This document shows, piece by piece, positions 43,646 through 52,744 of a stretch of 64,000 nucleotides of DNA. The position numbers were made by a program, and so were the translations under genes. Positions within the stretch are counted from its first letter, which is position 1. Every line of letters starts with the position of its first letter. Where the stretch lies: positions 1 to 64,000 of the forward strand of contig NZ_JAJIUJ010000040.1 of NCBI RefSeq assembly GCF_020880415.1, given 5' to 3'. The notes beneath the pieces were generated by a model that made no database searches, had not been told where the DNA came from, and saw only the letters and a list, made by a program, of their open reading frames with translations. This DNA is from Xanthomonas euvesicatoria pv. euvesicatoria (GTDB lineage: Bacteria > Pseudomonadota > Gammaproteobacteria > Xanthomonadales > Xanthomonadaceae).

Positions 43646-44338
43646 ATGAGCCCAGGAAATACGACGGTTGTCACTACGACGGTACGTAACGCTACCCCTT
43701 CCCTGGCGCTGGACGCGGGCACCATCGAGCGTTTCCTGGCGCACAGCCATCGAAGGCGCTATCCGACCCGGACCGATGTGTTCCGGCCAGGAGACCCGGC
43801 CGGCACCCTCTACTACGTGATCAGCGGCTCGGTGAGCATCATCGCCGAGGAAGATGACGACCGTGAGTTGGTGCTGGGCTACTTCGGCAGCGGCGAATTC
43901 GTCGGCGAGATGGGGTTGTTCATCGAATCCGATACCCGTGAGGTGATCCTGCGCACCCGCACCCAGTGCGAGCTTGCCGAGATCAGCTACGAGCGGCTGC
44001 AGCAGCTGTTCCAGACCAGCCTGTCGCCGGATGCGCCGAAGATCCTGTATGCGATCGGTGTTCAGCTTTCAAAACGGCTGCTCGATACCACAAGGAAAGC
44101 CAGCCGCTTGGCCTTCCTCGACGTGACCGACCGCATCGTGCGCACGCTGCACGACCTGGCCAAGGAGCCGGAAGCGATGAGCCACCCGCAGGGCACCCAG
44201 CTGCGTGTCTCGCGCCAGGAGCTGGCACGCCTGGTCGGGTGCTCGCGCGAAATGGCCGGCCGCGTGCTCAAGAAGCTGCAGGCCGACGGCCTGCTGCATG
44301 CACGCGGCAAGACCGTCGTGCTGTACGGCACCCGCTGA
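43646..44338 (+). CDS. clp: c-di-GMP-responsive global regulator Clp (Crp family)
   Basis: 230 residues, the length of Xanthomonas Clp. Clp activates extracellular enzyme, polysaccharide and virulence genes as part of RpfC/RpfG quorum signalling, and loses DNA binding when c-di-GMP is bound. The cyclic-nucleotide fold (about 30-140) is followed by a dimer helix and a winged HTH with Ser-Arg-Gln-Glu-Leu-Ala-Arg-Leu-Val-Gly-Cys-Ser-Arg-Glu. Asp70, Glu99, Arg154, Arg166 and Asp170, all reported to matter for c-di-GMP binding, are present at exactly those numbers. The 12-bp-stem hairpin at 44347 follows. Confidence 0.96.
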   Translation: MSPGNTTVVTTTVRNATPSLALDAGTIERFLAHSHRRRYPTRTDVFRPGDPAGTLYYVISGSVSIIAEEDDDRELVLGYFGSGEFVGEMGLFIESDTREVILRTRTQCELAEISYERLQQLFQTSLSPDAPKILYAIGVQLSKRLLDTTRKASRLAFLDVTDRIVRTLHDLAKEPEAMSHPQGTQLRVSRQELARLVGCSREMAGRVLKKLQADGLLHARGKTVVLYGTR

Positions 44339-44346
44339 CGGCGCTG

Positions 44347-44375
44347 TGCAGCCAGTGCCTTGTGCACTGGCTGCA
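44347..44375 (+). terminator. hairpin after clp
   Basis: A perfect 12-bp stem (44347-44358 with 44364-44375) with a 5-base loop starts 9 bases after the clp stop. Only a short T-run (GTTTC) follows. The rest of the 319-bp gap to the convergent HAD gene shows no gene; it contains an A/T-containing patch near 44455-44475. Confidence 0.75.
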
Positions 44376-44657
44376 TGCCGGTTTCAGCTCCGATGGATTG
44401 ATTGCGACGGTGTCGACATCGGCATTGTCATGTCCCTGCAGCGGCACTTTTGCGCGATACCTCTTATAAGAGAGTCTTCGCGCCGTCGAACCGCACGCTC
44501 TGCATCGCGACTGCGTCACGATCCTGAAGATTCGTTGCGCTACAGGTCGCATCCGTTTGCCCGCGCGACCCGCCATGGAAATGCGCCATTGCAAGCTGGA
44601 CTGCGCAATCGTTGCGCTCCGCGCGAAACGACCTAGCTGCCTGAATGTTGCGCTCGC

Positions 44658-45374
44658 CTACAGCGCCTTGCCGCCGCGGTCGCGGCAACCCCAGTTGAGG
44701 ATGGGCGTGCCTGTCGGCAGTACCTGGCGGAACAGCGCTTCGCGGTTGGCCTTGGGATTGACCACCACCGGCGCGCGCGCGGCCTTCAAGAGCGGCAGAT
44801 CTGCGGTGCTGTCCGAGTAGGCGATGGCGATATCGGCGTAGCCGCGCTCGCGCAGCATGCGCATCTTTTCTTCGTTATGGCAGTGACGTCGCGCAGTGAC
44901 TGCGCCCAGGCGCGGGCCGACCAGGCTGCCGATGACCGGCACGTCCTGGTGGGCCACGAAACCGAGAATGGCGCGCGCCAACTCCGGCGGTGCGCCGGTG
45001 GCGACCACCACACGGTCGCCGGCGGCGCGGTGTTGGGTGAAGACCTTCAAGGCATGCGGGAGCAGGCGCTGGCGGATCTGCGCTTCATGCTTGAGCACGT
45101 ATGCGTCGATGAAACGGTTGAACTCGCGCGCGCGGTGCAGGCCGAACGTGGCGATCCACACATAGCCGGACACGCCGCGCCGCCGGGTTGGCAGCATCGC
45201 CACCATCGGGCCGAGAATTGGCGAGGCCAACAGCGCAACCAGCAAGCGCAACGGGTTGCGCTTGATCAGCCAGGCAAACAGATGACTGCCGGAATCGCCG
45301 TCGTACAACGTGTGGTCGAAGTCGAAGACCACCAGCGGTGCGTCTTCGCGCGGAACGGGATACGACTCAGTCAT
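44658..45374 (-). CDS. HAD-family phosphatase (HAD-IB, PSPase-like)
   Basis: 238 residues. Motif I is Val-Phe-Asp-Phe-Asp-His-Thr-Leu (Asp nucleophile and general acid), motif II is Val-Val-Ala-Thr-Gly, and motif III/IV Asp-Ser-Thr-Ala-Asp-Leu-Pro-Leu follows. The layout with a helical cap between motifs I and II is subfamily IB, like phosphoserine phosphatase and the lipid-linked CicA-type enzymes. A hydrophobic patch (about 40-62) in the cap may touch the membrane. The start overlaps the trpC end by 8 bp, so it is probably in the same transcript. The substrate is unknown. Confidence 0.85.
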   Translation of the reverse strand: MTESYPVPREDAPLVVFDFDHTLYDGDSGSHLFAWLIKRNPLRLLVALLASPILGPMVAMLPTRRRGVSGYVWIATFGLHRAREFNRFIDAYVLKHEAQIRQRLLPHALKVFTQHRAAGDRVVVATGAPPELARAILGFVAHQDVPVIGSLVGPRLGAVTARRHCHNEEKMRMLRERGYADIAIAYSDSTADLPLLKAARAPVVVNPKANREALFRQVLPTGTPILNWGCRDRGGKAL

Positions 45375-46164
45375 GCGCGAAGAATAGCTGACGCAGCGAC
45401 TCGCCGGGTTCGGCCGCGCGCATGAAGGTCTCGCCGACCAGAAACGCGTTCACATCGTGACTGCGCATCAGTTGCACATCGGCCTGGGTGACGATGCCGC
45501 TCTCGGTGACCAGCACGCGATCGCGCGGCACCGCCGCGCGCATGTCCAACGTGGTCTGCAGCGTCACTTCGAAGGTGCGCAGGTTGCGATTGTTGATGCC
45601 GATCAACGGCACCGGCACCTGCACCGCACGCTCGAGCTCGTCGATGTCGTGTACTTCCACCAGCACGTCCAGGCCCAGCTGCATGGCCAGGCCCGATAGA
45701 TCGGCCAGTTGGGCGTCTTCCAGCGCGGAGACGATCAGCAGGATGCAGTCGGCGCCGAGCACGCGGGCTTCGTAGACCTGATACGGGTCGACGGTGAAAT
45801 CCTTGCGCAGCACCGGCAGCGTGCAGGCGTCGCGCGCCTGGCGCAGATAGGCATCCGATCCCTGGAAGAAATCCACATCGGTGAGCACCGACAGGCACGT
45901 CGCGCCACCGAATTCATAGCTGACCGCGATATCGGCCGGCTGGAAGTCCGGCCGGATGACACCCTTGGACGGGCTGGCCTTCTTCACTTCGGCGATCACG
46001 GCCGGGTCGCCTGCGGCGATGCTGGCCTGCATGGCAGCTGCAAATCCGCGCGTGAGCGGTAGGTCGGCGCTGCGCGCGATCAACTCGGCCAGCGGCACGC
46101 GCGCACTGCGCTCGGCGACTTCGTCGGCCTTGCGGGCAAGAATGGTGTTGAGGATGTCGCTCAT
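45367..46164 (-). CDS. trpC: indole-3-glycerol phosphate synthase TrpC
   Basis: 265 residues. It closes the indole ring of CdRP in tryptophan synthesis. The TIM-barrel motifs [12 protein letters not shown], Val-Leu-Arg-Lys-Asp-Phe, Ile-Gly-Ile-Asn-Asn-Arg-Asn-Leu and Thr-Glu-Ser-Gly-Ile are all present. It is not fused to TrpF, unlike E. coli TrpC. It lies 140 bp after trpD, and its end overlaps the HAD gene. Confidence 0.97.
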   Translation of the reverse strand: MSDILNTILARKADEVAERSARVPLAELIARSADLPLTRGFAAAMQASIAAGDPAVIAEVKKASPSKGVIRPDFQPADIAVSYEFGGATCLSVLTDVDFFQGSDAYLRQARDACTLPVLRKDFTVDPYQVYEARVLGADCILLIVSALEDAQLADLSGLAMQLGLDVLVEVHDIDELERAVQVPVPLIGINNRNLRTFEVTLQTTLDMRAAVPRDRVLVTESGIVTQADVQLMRSHDVNAFLVGETFMRAAEPGESLRQLFFAHD

Positions 46165-46304
46165 CGTATCGGGTCCTGGCGGGCGGGCATTATCGGTCAA
46201 GACGGGCGTACTGCAGCGCGGCTGCGCGCCATCACGCAGCATGCCAGCGCCACGGTGGGGACGCCGGCGGGTGATGGCCGCTGCGTGGCGGTTGCCGGCA
46301 TGGC

Positions 46305-47342
46305 TCAGGCCTGCACGGCAAGCTGGCGGGTATAGGCGACATAGGCGTCCACCCGCGCGCGCGCCGAGCCGTCGGCGATGACCGCGCGTGCGCGCAGCAC
46401 GCCATCGGCAATGCTGTGGGCCACGCCGGCCACGTACAACGCAGCACCGGCGTTGAGCGCCACGATATCCAGCGCGGGGCCGGGCACGTTGTCCAATACC
46501 TGCAGCAACATCGCGCGCGATTGCGCAGCATCGGCCACCTTGAGGTTACGGCTGGCCGACATGGCGATGCCGAAATCTTCCGGGTGCACTTCGTATTCGC
46601 GCACTTGGCCATCGCGCAATTCGCCAACCAGCGTGCCAGCGCCAAGCGAAAGTTCGTCCATGCCGTCGCGCCCCCACACCACCAACGCGCGTTCGGCGCC
46701 GAGTTCGTGCAAGACACGCGCCTGGATACCGACAAGGTCGGGGTGGAACACGCCCATCAGGATGTTCGGCGAGCCGGCCGGATTGGTCAGCGGACCAAGG
46801 ATATTGAAGATGGTGCGCACCCCCATTTCGCGCCGCACCGGTGCCACCACCTTCATGGCCGGGTGATGCACTGGTGCATACATGAAGCCGATGCCGGTGT
46901 GCGCCAACGCGCTGGCAACCTGTTCGGGCTGCAGCTCGATCACCGCGCCCAATGCTTCCAGTGCATCGGCACTGCCGGATTTGGACGAGACGCTGCGATT
47001 GCCGTGCTTGGCCACCTTGGCACCGCCGGCTGCGGCGACGAACATGGCGCAGGTGGAGATGTTGAAGGTATCCGAACCGTCCCCGCCGGTCCCGACGATG
47101 TCCACCATGTGCTGGCGATCGGCCACGTCCACGCGGCGCGAGAACTCGCGCATCACCGTGGCCGCACCGGCGATTTCGCCGATGGTCTCTTTCTTGACCC
47201 GTAGCCCGGTGAGGATGGCCGCGACCATCATGTCGGAGACCTCGCCGCGCATGACCTGCCGCATCAACTCGACCATTTCGTCGTGGAAGATCTCGCGGTG
47301 TTCGATGGTGCGTTGCAGGGCTTCTTGCGGCGTGATGGGCAT
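46305..47342 (-). CDS. trpD: anthranilate phosphoribosyltransferase TrpD
   Basis: 345 residues. It joins anthranilate to PRPP, the second step of tryptophan synthesis. The PRPP site [17 protein letters not shown] and the Lys-His-Gly-Asn-Arg-Ser-Val-Ser-Ser motif are intact, as is Leu-Gly-Pro-Leu-Thr-Asn-Pro. TrpD is separate from TrpG here. Confidence 0.97.
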   Translation of the reverse strand: MPITPQEALQRTIEHREIFHDEMVELMRQVMRGEVSDMMVAAILTGLRVKKETIGEIAGAATVMREFSRRVDVADRQHMVDIVGTGGDGSDTFNISTCAMFVAAAGGAKVAKHGNRSVSSKSGSADALEALGAVIELQPEQVASALAHTGIGFMYAPVHHPAMKVVAPVRREMGVRTIFNILGPLTNPAGSPNILMGVFHPDLVGIQARVLHELGAERALVVWGRDGMDELSLGAGTLVGELRDGQVREYEVHPEDFGIAMSASRNLKVADAAQSRAMLLQVLDNVPGPALDIVALNAGAALYVAGVAHSIADGVLRARAVIADGSARARVDAYVAYTRQLAVQA

Positions 47343-47457
47343 GGAAACAACCGTGGCAGAACGTGATGGATGGAGACGCAGGCGGCTTGCGACGCGCGCG
47401 ATCAATGCAGGAAAGCGCAAGCGCCAGGCGAGGCGACTGCCGTCGCAGCTGCGACGA

Positions 47458-48090
47458 TCATTGGCCTGGACGCGTCATGCGAAAACGCGCCTGCGGCTGC
47501 ACTTCGTAATAATCGGCCGGCCCGCCCGCGCGCAGAATCGTCTGCACTGCGCCCGGATCATAGATGCCCTCGTGCAGCGCCGACTTGGCCAGGTGCACGC
47601 CGACCACTTCGCCCAGCACCAACCAGGTCTGGATGGCGTGACCGGCAGCGGTTTGCAGCGGCAGCAGCTGGCTGAGCCGGCATTCGAAACTGACCGGACT
47701 GGCAGCGACCCGTGGCGCAGCGATCAGCCGCGATGGCGCCACCTGCAGGCCGGCCAGACCGAATTCATCGACCTCCGCAGGCACCATCGCCGCGCTGGCG
47801 TTCATTGCTTCTGCCAACGGCCGGGTGGCCAGATTCCAGGTGAATTCGCCGGTGGCTTCGATGTTGCGCAGGCTGTCCTTGCGACCGATGCTGGCAAAGC
47901 CGACGATCGGCGGGATGTAGTTGAATGCATTGAAAAAGCTGTACGGCGCCAGATTGGCGATGCCCTCGGCGCTGCGCGAGCCGATCCAACCGATGGGACG
48001 CGGGCCGACGATGGCGTTGAACGGATCGTGCGGCAGCCCGTGACCCTGCGTCGGCTCGTAGAAATGGATGCTGTCGTCGGGTGTGCTCAT
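47458..48090 (-). CDS. flavin reductase-like protein
   Basis: 210 residues. The flavin-reductase (FMN-binding split-barrel) pattern is visible: [10 protein letters not shown], [10 protein letters not shown], and Pro-Pro-Ile-Val-Gly-Phe-Ala. Members reduce FMN or FAD for two-component oxygenases, or simply bind flavin. It lies between trpD and trpG on the same strand, where no role in tryptophan synthesis is known. A frame extension upstream of the ATG lacks the family pattern. Confidence 0.85.
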   Translation of the reverse strand: MSTPDDSIHFYEPTQGHGLPHDPFNAIVGPRPIGWIGSRSAEGIANLAPYSFFNAFNYIPPIVGFASIGRKDSLRNIEATGEFTWNLATRPLAEAMNASAAMVPAEVDEFGLAGLQVAPSRLIAAPRVAASPVSFECRLSQLLPLQTAAGHAIQTWLVLGEVVGVHLAKSALHEGIYDPGAVQTILRAGGPADYYEVQPQARFRMTRPGQ

Positions 48091-48232
48091 CGTGATCCGA
48101 ATGCGGTGGAAGTCGGCGCGGTGTTTGAACACGTAGCGCAGTACGGCGCGCGTCGGGCGATGTCGCGATTTCGCATCGTCGCTGCACCGATGCCGCAATG
48201 CGATACGTCACGATGACACAGGCACATCGCAA

Positions 48233-48811
48233 TCAACGCTGCAGAAAGTTTTTCAGCAAGGCATGTCCGTGCTGGGTCAGGATCGATTCGGGATGGAACT
48301 GCACGCCTTCGACCGGAAACTGGCGATGGCGCAGGCCCATGATCTCTTCCATCGAGCCATCCGGATTTTCGGTCCAGGCGGTGACCTCCAGTGCGTCCGG
48401 CAAGGTGGTCTTGTCCACCACCAGCGAGTGATAGCGCGTGGCCTCGTAGCTGTCCGGCAGGCCGGCGAACACGCCCTTGCCCTGATGACGAATCGGCGAG
48501 GTCTTGCCGTGCATGATGTTGCCGGCGCGGATCACATCGCCACCGTAGACCTGGCCAATGCTTTGATGGCCCAGGCAAACGCCCAGGATCGGCGTGGTCT
48601 GGCCCAGCTGCTCGATCAATTGCAGCGAGATCCCGGCTTCGTTGGGCGTGCACGGACCGGGCGAGATGACGATGCGCTCGGGCTTGAGCGCGGCGATCTG
48701 GTCGACGCTCATGGCATCGTTGCGCACCACCATGACCTCGGCGCCCAGCGCCTGCAGGTACTGCACGAGGTTGTAGGTGAAGCTGTCGTAGTTGTCTAAC
48801 ATCAAGAGCAC
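48233..48811 (-). CDS. trpG: anthranilate synthase glutaminase subunit TrpG
   Basis: 192 residues. TrpG supplies ammonia from glutamine to TrpE. The class I amidotransferase triad is visible: Gly-Val-Cys-Leu-Gly-His-Gln (nucleophile Cys) and later Gln-Phe-His-Pro-Glu-Ser (His and Glu). I start at GTG (48811), which gives [10 protein letters not shown], the usual N-terminus, with GGTGAAG upstream. trpE is 10 kb away, on the far side of the restriction operon. Confidence 0.96.
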   Translation of the reverse strand: MLLMLDNYDSFTYNLVQYLQALGAEVMVVRNDAMSVDQIAALKPERIVISPGPCTPNEAGISLQLIEQLGQTTPILGVCLGHQSIGQVYGGDVIRAGNIMHGKTSPIRHQGKGVFAGLPDSYEATRYHSLVVDKTTLPDALEVTAWTENPDGSMEEIMGLRHRQFPVEGVQFHPESILTQHGHALLKNFLQR

Positions 48812-48956
48812 GTTTTCTTCACCCAATTGATTTCAAGAGACATTTCGAGATTCAACACGCCGATCCAGACTTGACTTCACGCCTCGGCAACCGTCAAACG
48901 AGCGTGAGCCAACCTTATCCGATGAGCCAGGATGCTTCGATAGCCCGGCTACAATT

Positions 48957-50573
48957 TCACGGCAAGGGTTTGAGTCCCAACTCGACCAGGAAAGCATTGT
49001 GGCGCTTCTTCGCTTTTTCGAGCTCCGATTCGATCGCCTTCAAATCGACATGCACAGCCTCCAGATTGATCTCCTTGTCTGCTTTGGCAGTACTAACGTA
49101 ACGAGATATGTTGAGGTTGTAGCCTTCTTCGGCGATCCTCGTCATCGAAATACGCTTTGAATAGCGCTCCTGCTCATCGCGATTCTTGTATGTGTCAACA
49201 ATCCGCTTGATGTGCTCATCAGTAAGCTGATTTTGCCGCTTGCCTCTCGTGAATTGCTCGCACGCGTTGATGAACAGCACGTCGTCTGGCTTCTTGCACT
49301 TCTTAAGCACCAGAATGCACACTGGAATGCCGGTGGAGTAGAACAGGTTGGGCGGTAGGCCGATCACCGTATCGATGTGGCCGTCGTCCAGTAGCTTGCG
49401 GCGGATGTCGGCCTCCTTGCCACCACGAAACAGCACACCGTGCGGTAGGATGATCGCCATCACGCCATCGTCTTTCAGGTACTGCAGACCGTGCAGAAGG
49501 AAGGCGAAATCGGCTGCGCTCTTGGGCGCCACGCCGTGGTTCTTGAAGCGCGCGTCTTGCGCCATGGCTTCGCCCGGCTCCCAGCGGTAGCTGAAAGGTG
49601 GATTGGCGACCACCGCGTCAAATCGGGGCTTTTTTGCCGGATTGGTTTCGCGCAGCCAGTCCCAGTCGTTCTTCAGCGTGTCGCCGTGATAGATCTCGAA
49701 CTCGGTGTCCTTTACGCCGTGCAACAGCATGTTCATGCGCGCAAGGTTGTAGGTGGTGACGTTATATTCCTGCCCGTAGATCTTACCGATGCTGCCGCCA
49801 CTGCTCGTCATACGATTACGGATATTGAGCAGTAGCGAGCCTGAGCCGCAGGCGAAATCGAACACGCTATCCAACTTGCCGCGCGGGCCGGTTTTCGGCT
49901 CCTGGCTGTCGAGGGTGACGATGGCGGACAGGATGTTGGAGATCTCTTGCGGCGTATAGAACTCGCCAGCCTTCTTGCCGGAGCCGGCGGCGAACTGACC
50001 GATCAGGTACTCGTAAGCATCGCCAAGCGAATCGGTCTTGGTAGACAGCGCCATGCCGCGCGCGATTTCGCTGATGATCGAACACAGCTTGGCATTGCGG
50101 TCGTCGTACTTTCTGCCAAGCTTGTCCGACGCCAGGTTGATCTCCGAGAACAAGCCCTGAAATTCGCTCTCGAACGAATCTTCCTCTATGTGTTTGAAGC
50201 CTTGCTGCAAGGTGTCGAGCAGATCGTGGCTTTGTGTCTTCGCCAGATTGACGATGTTGCCCCACAGGTACTTAGGCTTGATGACGTAATGCGCCTTGCG
50301 CCGCATCTGTTGCTCGAATGCGGCTACGTCATCTGGATTGGCCGCGTACCAGACCGACAGCGGCGTCTTGTCACTATTGCCGATGGCTTTCGCGTCGGGA
50401 TAGTCCGAGCCAAGCTCCTTCTTTGCCGCCGCCTCGTAGTTATCCGACAGGTAGCGCAAAAACAGAAAGGACAACATGTAGTCGCGGAAGTCGTCGGCAT
50501 TCATGCTTCCGCGCAACTGGTCGGCAATCGCCCACAGAGTTTTACCAAGCTCTTTTTGGTCGTCTTTGGTCAT
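48957..50573 (-). CDS. hsdM: type I restriction-modification DNA methyltransferase HsdM
   Basis: 538 residues. HsdM methylates adenine in the recognition site together with HsdS, protecting host DNA. An N-terminal helical domain (1-150) precedes the catalytic part with motif I Phe-Asp-Phe-Ala-Cys-Gly-Ser-Gly-Ser (238-246) and motif IV Asn-Pro-Pro-Phe (324-327). Its ATG overlaps the rhuM stop (ATGA). It is the last gene of the hsdR-hsdS-prrC-rhuM-hsdM operon, an unusual order. Confidence 0.96.
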   Translation of the reverse strand: MTKDDQKELGKTLWAIADQLRGSMNADDFRDYMLSFLFLRYLSDNYEAAAKKELGSDYPDAKAIGNSDKTPLSVWYAANPDDVAAFEQQMRRKAHYVIKPKYLWGNIVNLAKTQSHDLLDTLQQGFKHIEEDSFESEFQGLFSEINLASDKLGRKYDDRNAKLCSIISEIARGMALSTKTDSLGDAYEYLIGQFAAGSGKKAGEFYTPQEISNILSAIVTLDSQEPKTGPRGKLDSVFDFACGSGSLLLNIRNRMTSSGGSIGKIYGQEYNVTTYNLARMNMLLHGVKDTEFEIYHGDTLKNDWDWLRETNPAKKPRFDAVVANPPFSYRWEPGEAMAQDARFKNHGVAPKSAADFAFLLHGLQYLKDDGVMAIILPHGVLFRGGKEADIRRKLLDDGHIDTVIGLPPNLFYSTGIPVCILVLKKCKKPDDVLFINACEQFTRGKRQNQLTDEHIKRIVDTYKNRDEQERYSKRISMTRIAEEGYNLNISRYVSTAKADKEINLEAVHVDLKAIESELEKAKKRHNAFLVELGLKPLP

Positions 50574-51580
50574 GGTTTCAAGCGTCGTTTGATCTTGTTT
50601 TCGATGGCGGCGAGTTCGACCGCGTCGGCAGTATCGGCGGCTTGCGCTTCCTGCTGCTTGCGCTGTTCGTCGAAGGCGAAATAGCGCGCGTTGGTTTCCG
50701 TCTCCATCCGTGCGTGACTGACGGAACCGGCATTGGCCAGCAAGGGGAAGTCATTGGAACTAATAATCTGGCCGACGTTTTCCCGCCAGAAGCGCATGTG
50801 AATCTCCTTGCGGTTCTTGGCGCGCAGCTCTGCAGTTTCCAGGAAGATCGTCACCAGACGGTTGAGGGTGTCGATCTCGTCCTCGCTCAGGTAGTTCTTG
50901 GCGATCAGAATGTCCTGCTTGCGCACGCGCCCACCACTCCAGGCACGCAGCCCGAAATGCGGGTCGTCGGGATTGGCGCGGGCCGTGATGAGTTCGGCAG
51001 CGGTCTGCCCTGTCACCGCGTAAAGCAATTGGTTCTGCACAGTGGCGAAGAAGACCTGCGTGGCGCGGTCGGTCTTGTCGTAGTCCACGCTCAGGGCAAA
51101 CAGTTCGCGTACTTTTTGATAGAAGCGCTTTTCCGAGGCGCGGATGTCGCGGATGCGGGCCAGCATCTCGTCGAAGTGATCCGGACGGCCATCCGGGTTC
51201 TTCAGGCGCTCATCGTCCATGACGAAGCCTTTGAGCAGATAGTCCTTGAGCGCGGTGCTGGCCCAACGGCGGAACTGTACCCCGCGCTTTGATCGCACGC
51301 GGTAACCGACCGCCAGGATGGCATCGAGGTTGTAGAGCGTAACCGGCCGGCGCACTTCGCGCTCGCCCTCCCGCTGAACCACCGAGGATTCCTCGGTAGT
51401 TCGTTCAGGCTCCAACTCGTTGTCTGAAAAGATATTTTTCAGGTGAAGGCTGATGGTGTCGGTGCTGACGTCGAACAGCTCCGCCATCTGCGCCTGCGTC
51501 AGCCAGACGGTCTGGCCTTCGGCGCGCAGCTGAATGCGGCTCTTGCCGTCTTCGCTGGTGTAAAGGATCAGCTCGCTCAT
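50570..51580 (-). CDS. RhuM-family protein inside the restriction operon
   Basis: 336 residues. RhuM proteins, named from a Salmonella pathogenicity island, often lie in type I restriction loci and defence islands; their activity is unknown. The N-terminal region shows a winged-HTH-like pattern, Val-Trp-Leu-Thr-Gln-Ala-Gln-Met-Ala-Glu-Leu-Phe-Asp-Val-Ser-Thr-Asp-Thr. A conserved Tyr-Asn-Leu-Asp-Ala-Ile-Leu-Ala-Val-Gly-Tyr-Arg-Val-x-Ser follows, as in RhuM/KilA-N-like phage proteins. The C-terminal half is helical. It is coupled by ATGA overlaps to prrC before it and hsdM after it, so its product is made in step with both. Confidence 0.9.
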   Translation of the reverse strand: MSELILYTSEDGKSRIQLRAEGQTVWLTQAQMAELFDVSTDTISLHLKNIFSDNELEPERTTEESSVVQREGEREVRRPVTLYNLDAILAVGYRVRSKRGVQFRRWASTALKDYLLKGFVMDDERLKNPDGRPDHFDEMLARIRDIRASEKRFYQKVRELFALSVDYDKTDRATQVFFATVQNQLLYAVTGQTAAELITARANPDDPHFGLRAWSGGRVRKQDILIAKNYLSEDEIDTLNRLVTIFLETAELRAKNRKEIHMRFWRENVGQIISSNDFPLLANAGSVSHARMETETNARYFAFDEQRKQQEAQAADTADAVELAAIENKIKRRLKP

Positions 51581-52743
51581 GGATCACCTACCCCCTGTTC
51601 CATGCGTGGGAACAGCGCAGGATTGAACGGATGGCCAGTGACGAACCGGCGAAAAACGGTACGGAAGTGCGCCTTGTTCTCTTCCATCATTTCCCGCGGC
51701 TCATAGATCGAGTAATCGCCGTGGCTCATAAGATCGATCATCCGGGTAAACAAGGTTCGATCCGGGTCAACGTCGGTCACCTTGATGCAGGTTTTCCAGT
51801 CCTCCAATCCCAAGAAATTGGCGGTCTGCTCCATCACCCTACGCAGCATGTTGAAATGATGGGTGTATAGCTCTCCGGATGCCTGCACCTCATGCAACTC
51901 AACCAATGTCGAAAGATGATGAAGAAATGGCTTGGACGTGGTATCCAGCAAGGCATAGCGGCCGGGCTCCACCCCATTCTTTAGGAAGTGCCGGAACGCC
52001 TTGCTCTTGAGTTCGTTGCACAGCACATTGAAGAACAAAACATGATGCGTCGAGACAACGACACGCGGGCCATTCTCCACGCTCGTCAAAAGCTGTGCGA
52101 GATGGTTGGCAACGGAGATGGCGTTCTGTTCGTCGAGCGATGAGATCGGATCGTCGATGTAGACGTACTTCACCCAACGGTAAACCTCAATCTCGGGGTC
52201 CATCGCCAGCTCGACTATGGCCAGAAAGAAGCACCAGATAAAGATGTTTTCCTCGCCACGGGATGCCTTGATCGGCCGAGGATCGCCATCCTCCTCGCGC
52301 TCGCGAAAGAAGGTTACGGCAGGAGGAAGCAGCATGCCGGGTTCGCTGGAAGACTCCGTCGATTGGCGACGTTCGTAATCGATATAGAAGTTGAGATCGG
52401 TATAGCGTGCCAGCAGCCGCCCGATCTTCACTTCCATCTCCAGTTCGCTCAAGCCGGCGAAGAACTTAGAATCCGCATTGAGTTCCAGAACGCGCTTTCT
52501 CTCGAACGCTATATCGTTGTCCCAGGTGAACAGATCTTCGGTGTAGGCGTTGAAATAGAGCGTATCGCGCTGCGTGGTTTGCCCGTCAGCGTCCACCACA
52601 CGCCCCAGATCGCGGAAGGCACCAGACAGGCGTGTCTTTCCGACACCGTTGTAAGCGTAGAGCAATACGAATTTCTTGCGTTCCAACTCGTCGCGTAGAT
52701 GCTGGGCCAGGGCCGGAAGATCGGGAAGCGCCACATCGGCCAT
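51577..52743 (-). CDS. prrC: PrrC-family anticodon nuclease, latent suicide toxin of the restriction system
   Basis: 388 residues (E. coli PrrC 396). PrrC cuts tRNA-Lys in the anticodon loop and is held silent by its type I restriction partner; a phage inhibitor of restriction unleashes it. The ABC-type ATPase half shows Tyr-Ala-Tyr-Asn-Gly-Val-Gly-Lys-Thr-Arg-Leu-Ser (Walker A, Ala in place of the first Gly as in PrrC), Asn-Ala-Tyr-Thr-Glu-Asp-Leu-Phe, Ser-Arg-Gly-Glu-Glu-Asn-Ile-Phe-Ile-Trp, and Ile-Asp-Asp-Pro-Ile-Ser-Ser-Leu-Asp. The C-terminal nuclease half carries the Arg-x3-Glu and His triad as Arg301-x3-Glu305 and His341 in Met-Ser-His. The one-base gap to hsdS and overlap with rhuM embed it in the operon. 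Confidence 0.85.
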   Translation of the reverse strand: MADVALPDLPALAQHLRDELERKKFVLLYAYNGVGKTRLSGAFRDLGRVVDADGQTTQRDTLYFNAYTEDLFTWDNDIAFERKRVLELNADSKFFAGLSELEMEVKIGRLLARYTDLNFYIDYERRQSTESSSEPGMLLPPAVTFFREREEDGDPRPIKASRGEENIFIWCFFLAIVELAMDPEIEVYRWVKYVYIDDPISSLDEQNAISVANHLAQLLTSVENGPRVVVSTHHVLFFNVLCNELKSKAFRHFLKNGVEPGRYALLDTTSKPFLHHLSTLVELHEVQASGELYTHHFNMLRRVMEQTANFLGLEDWKTCIKVTDVDPDRTLFTRMIDLMSHGDYSIYEPREMMEENKAHFRTVFRRFVTGHPFNPALFPRMEQGVGDP

Positions 52744-52744
52744 T

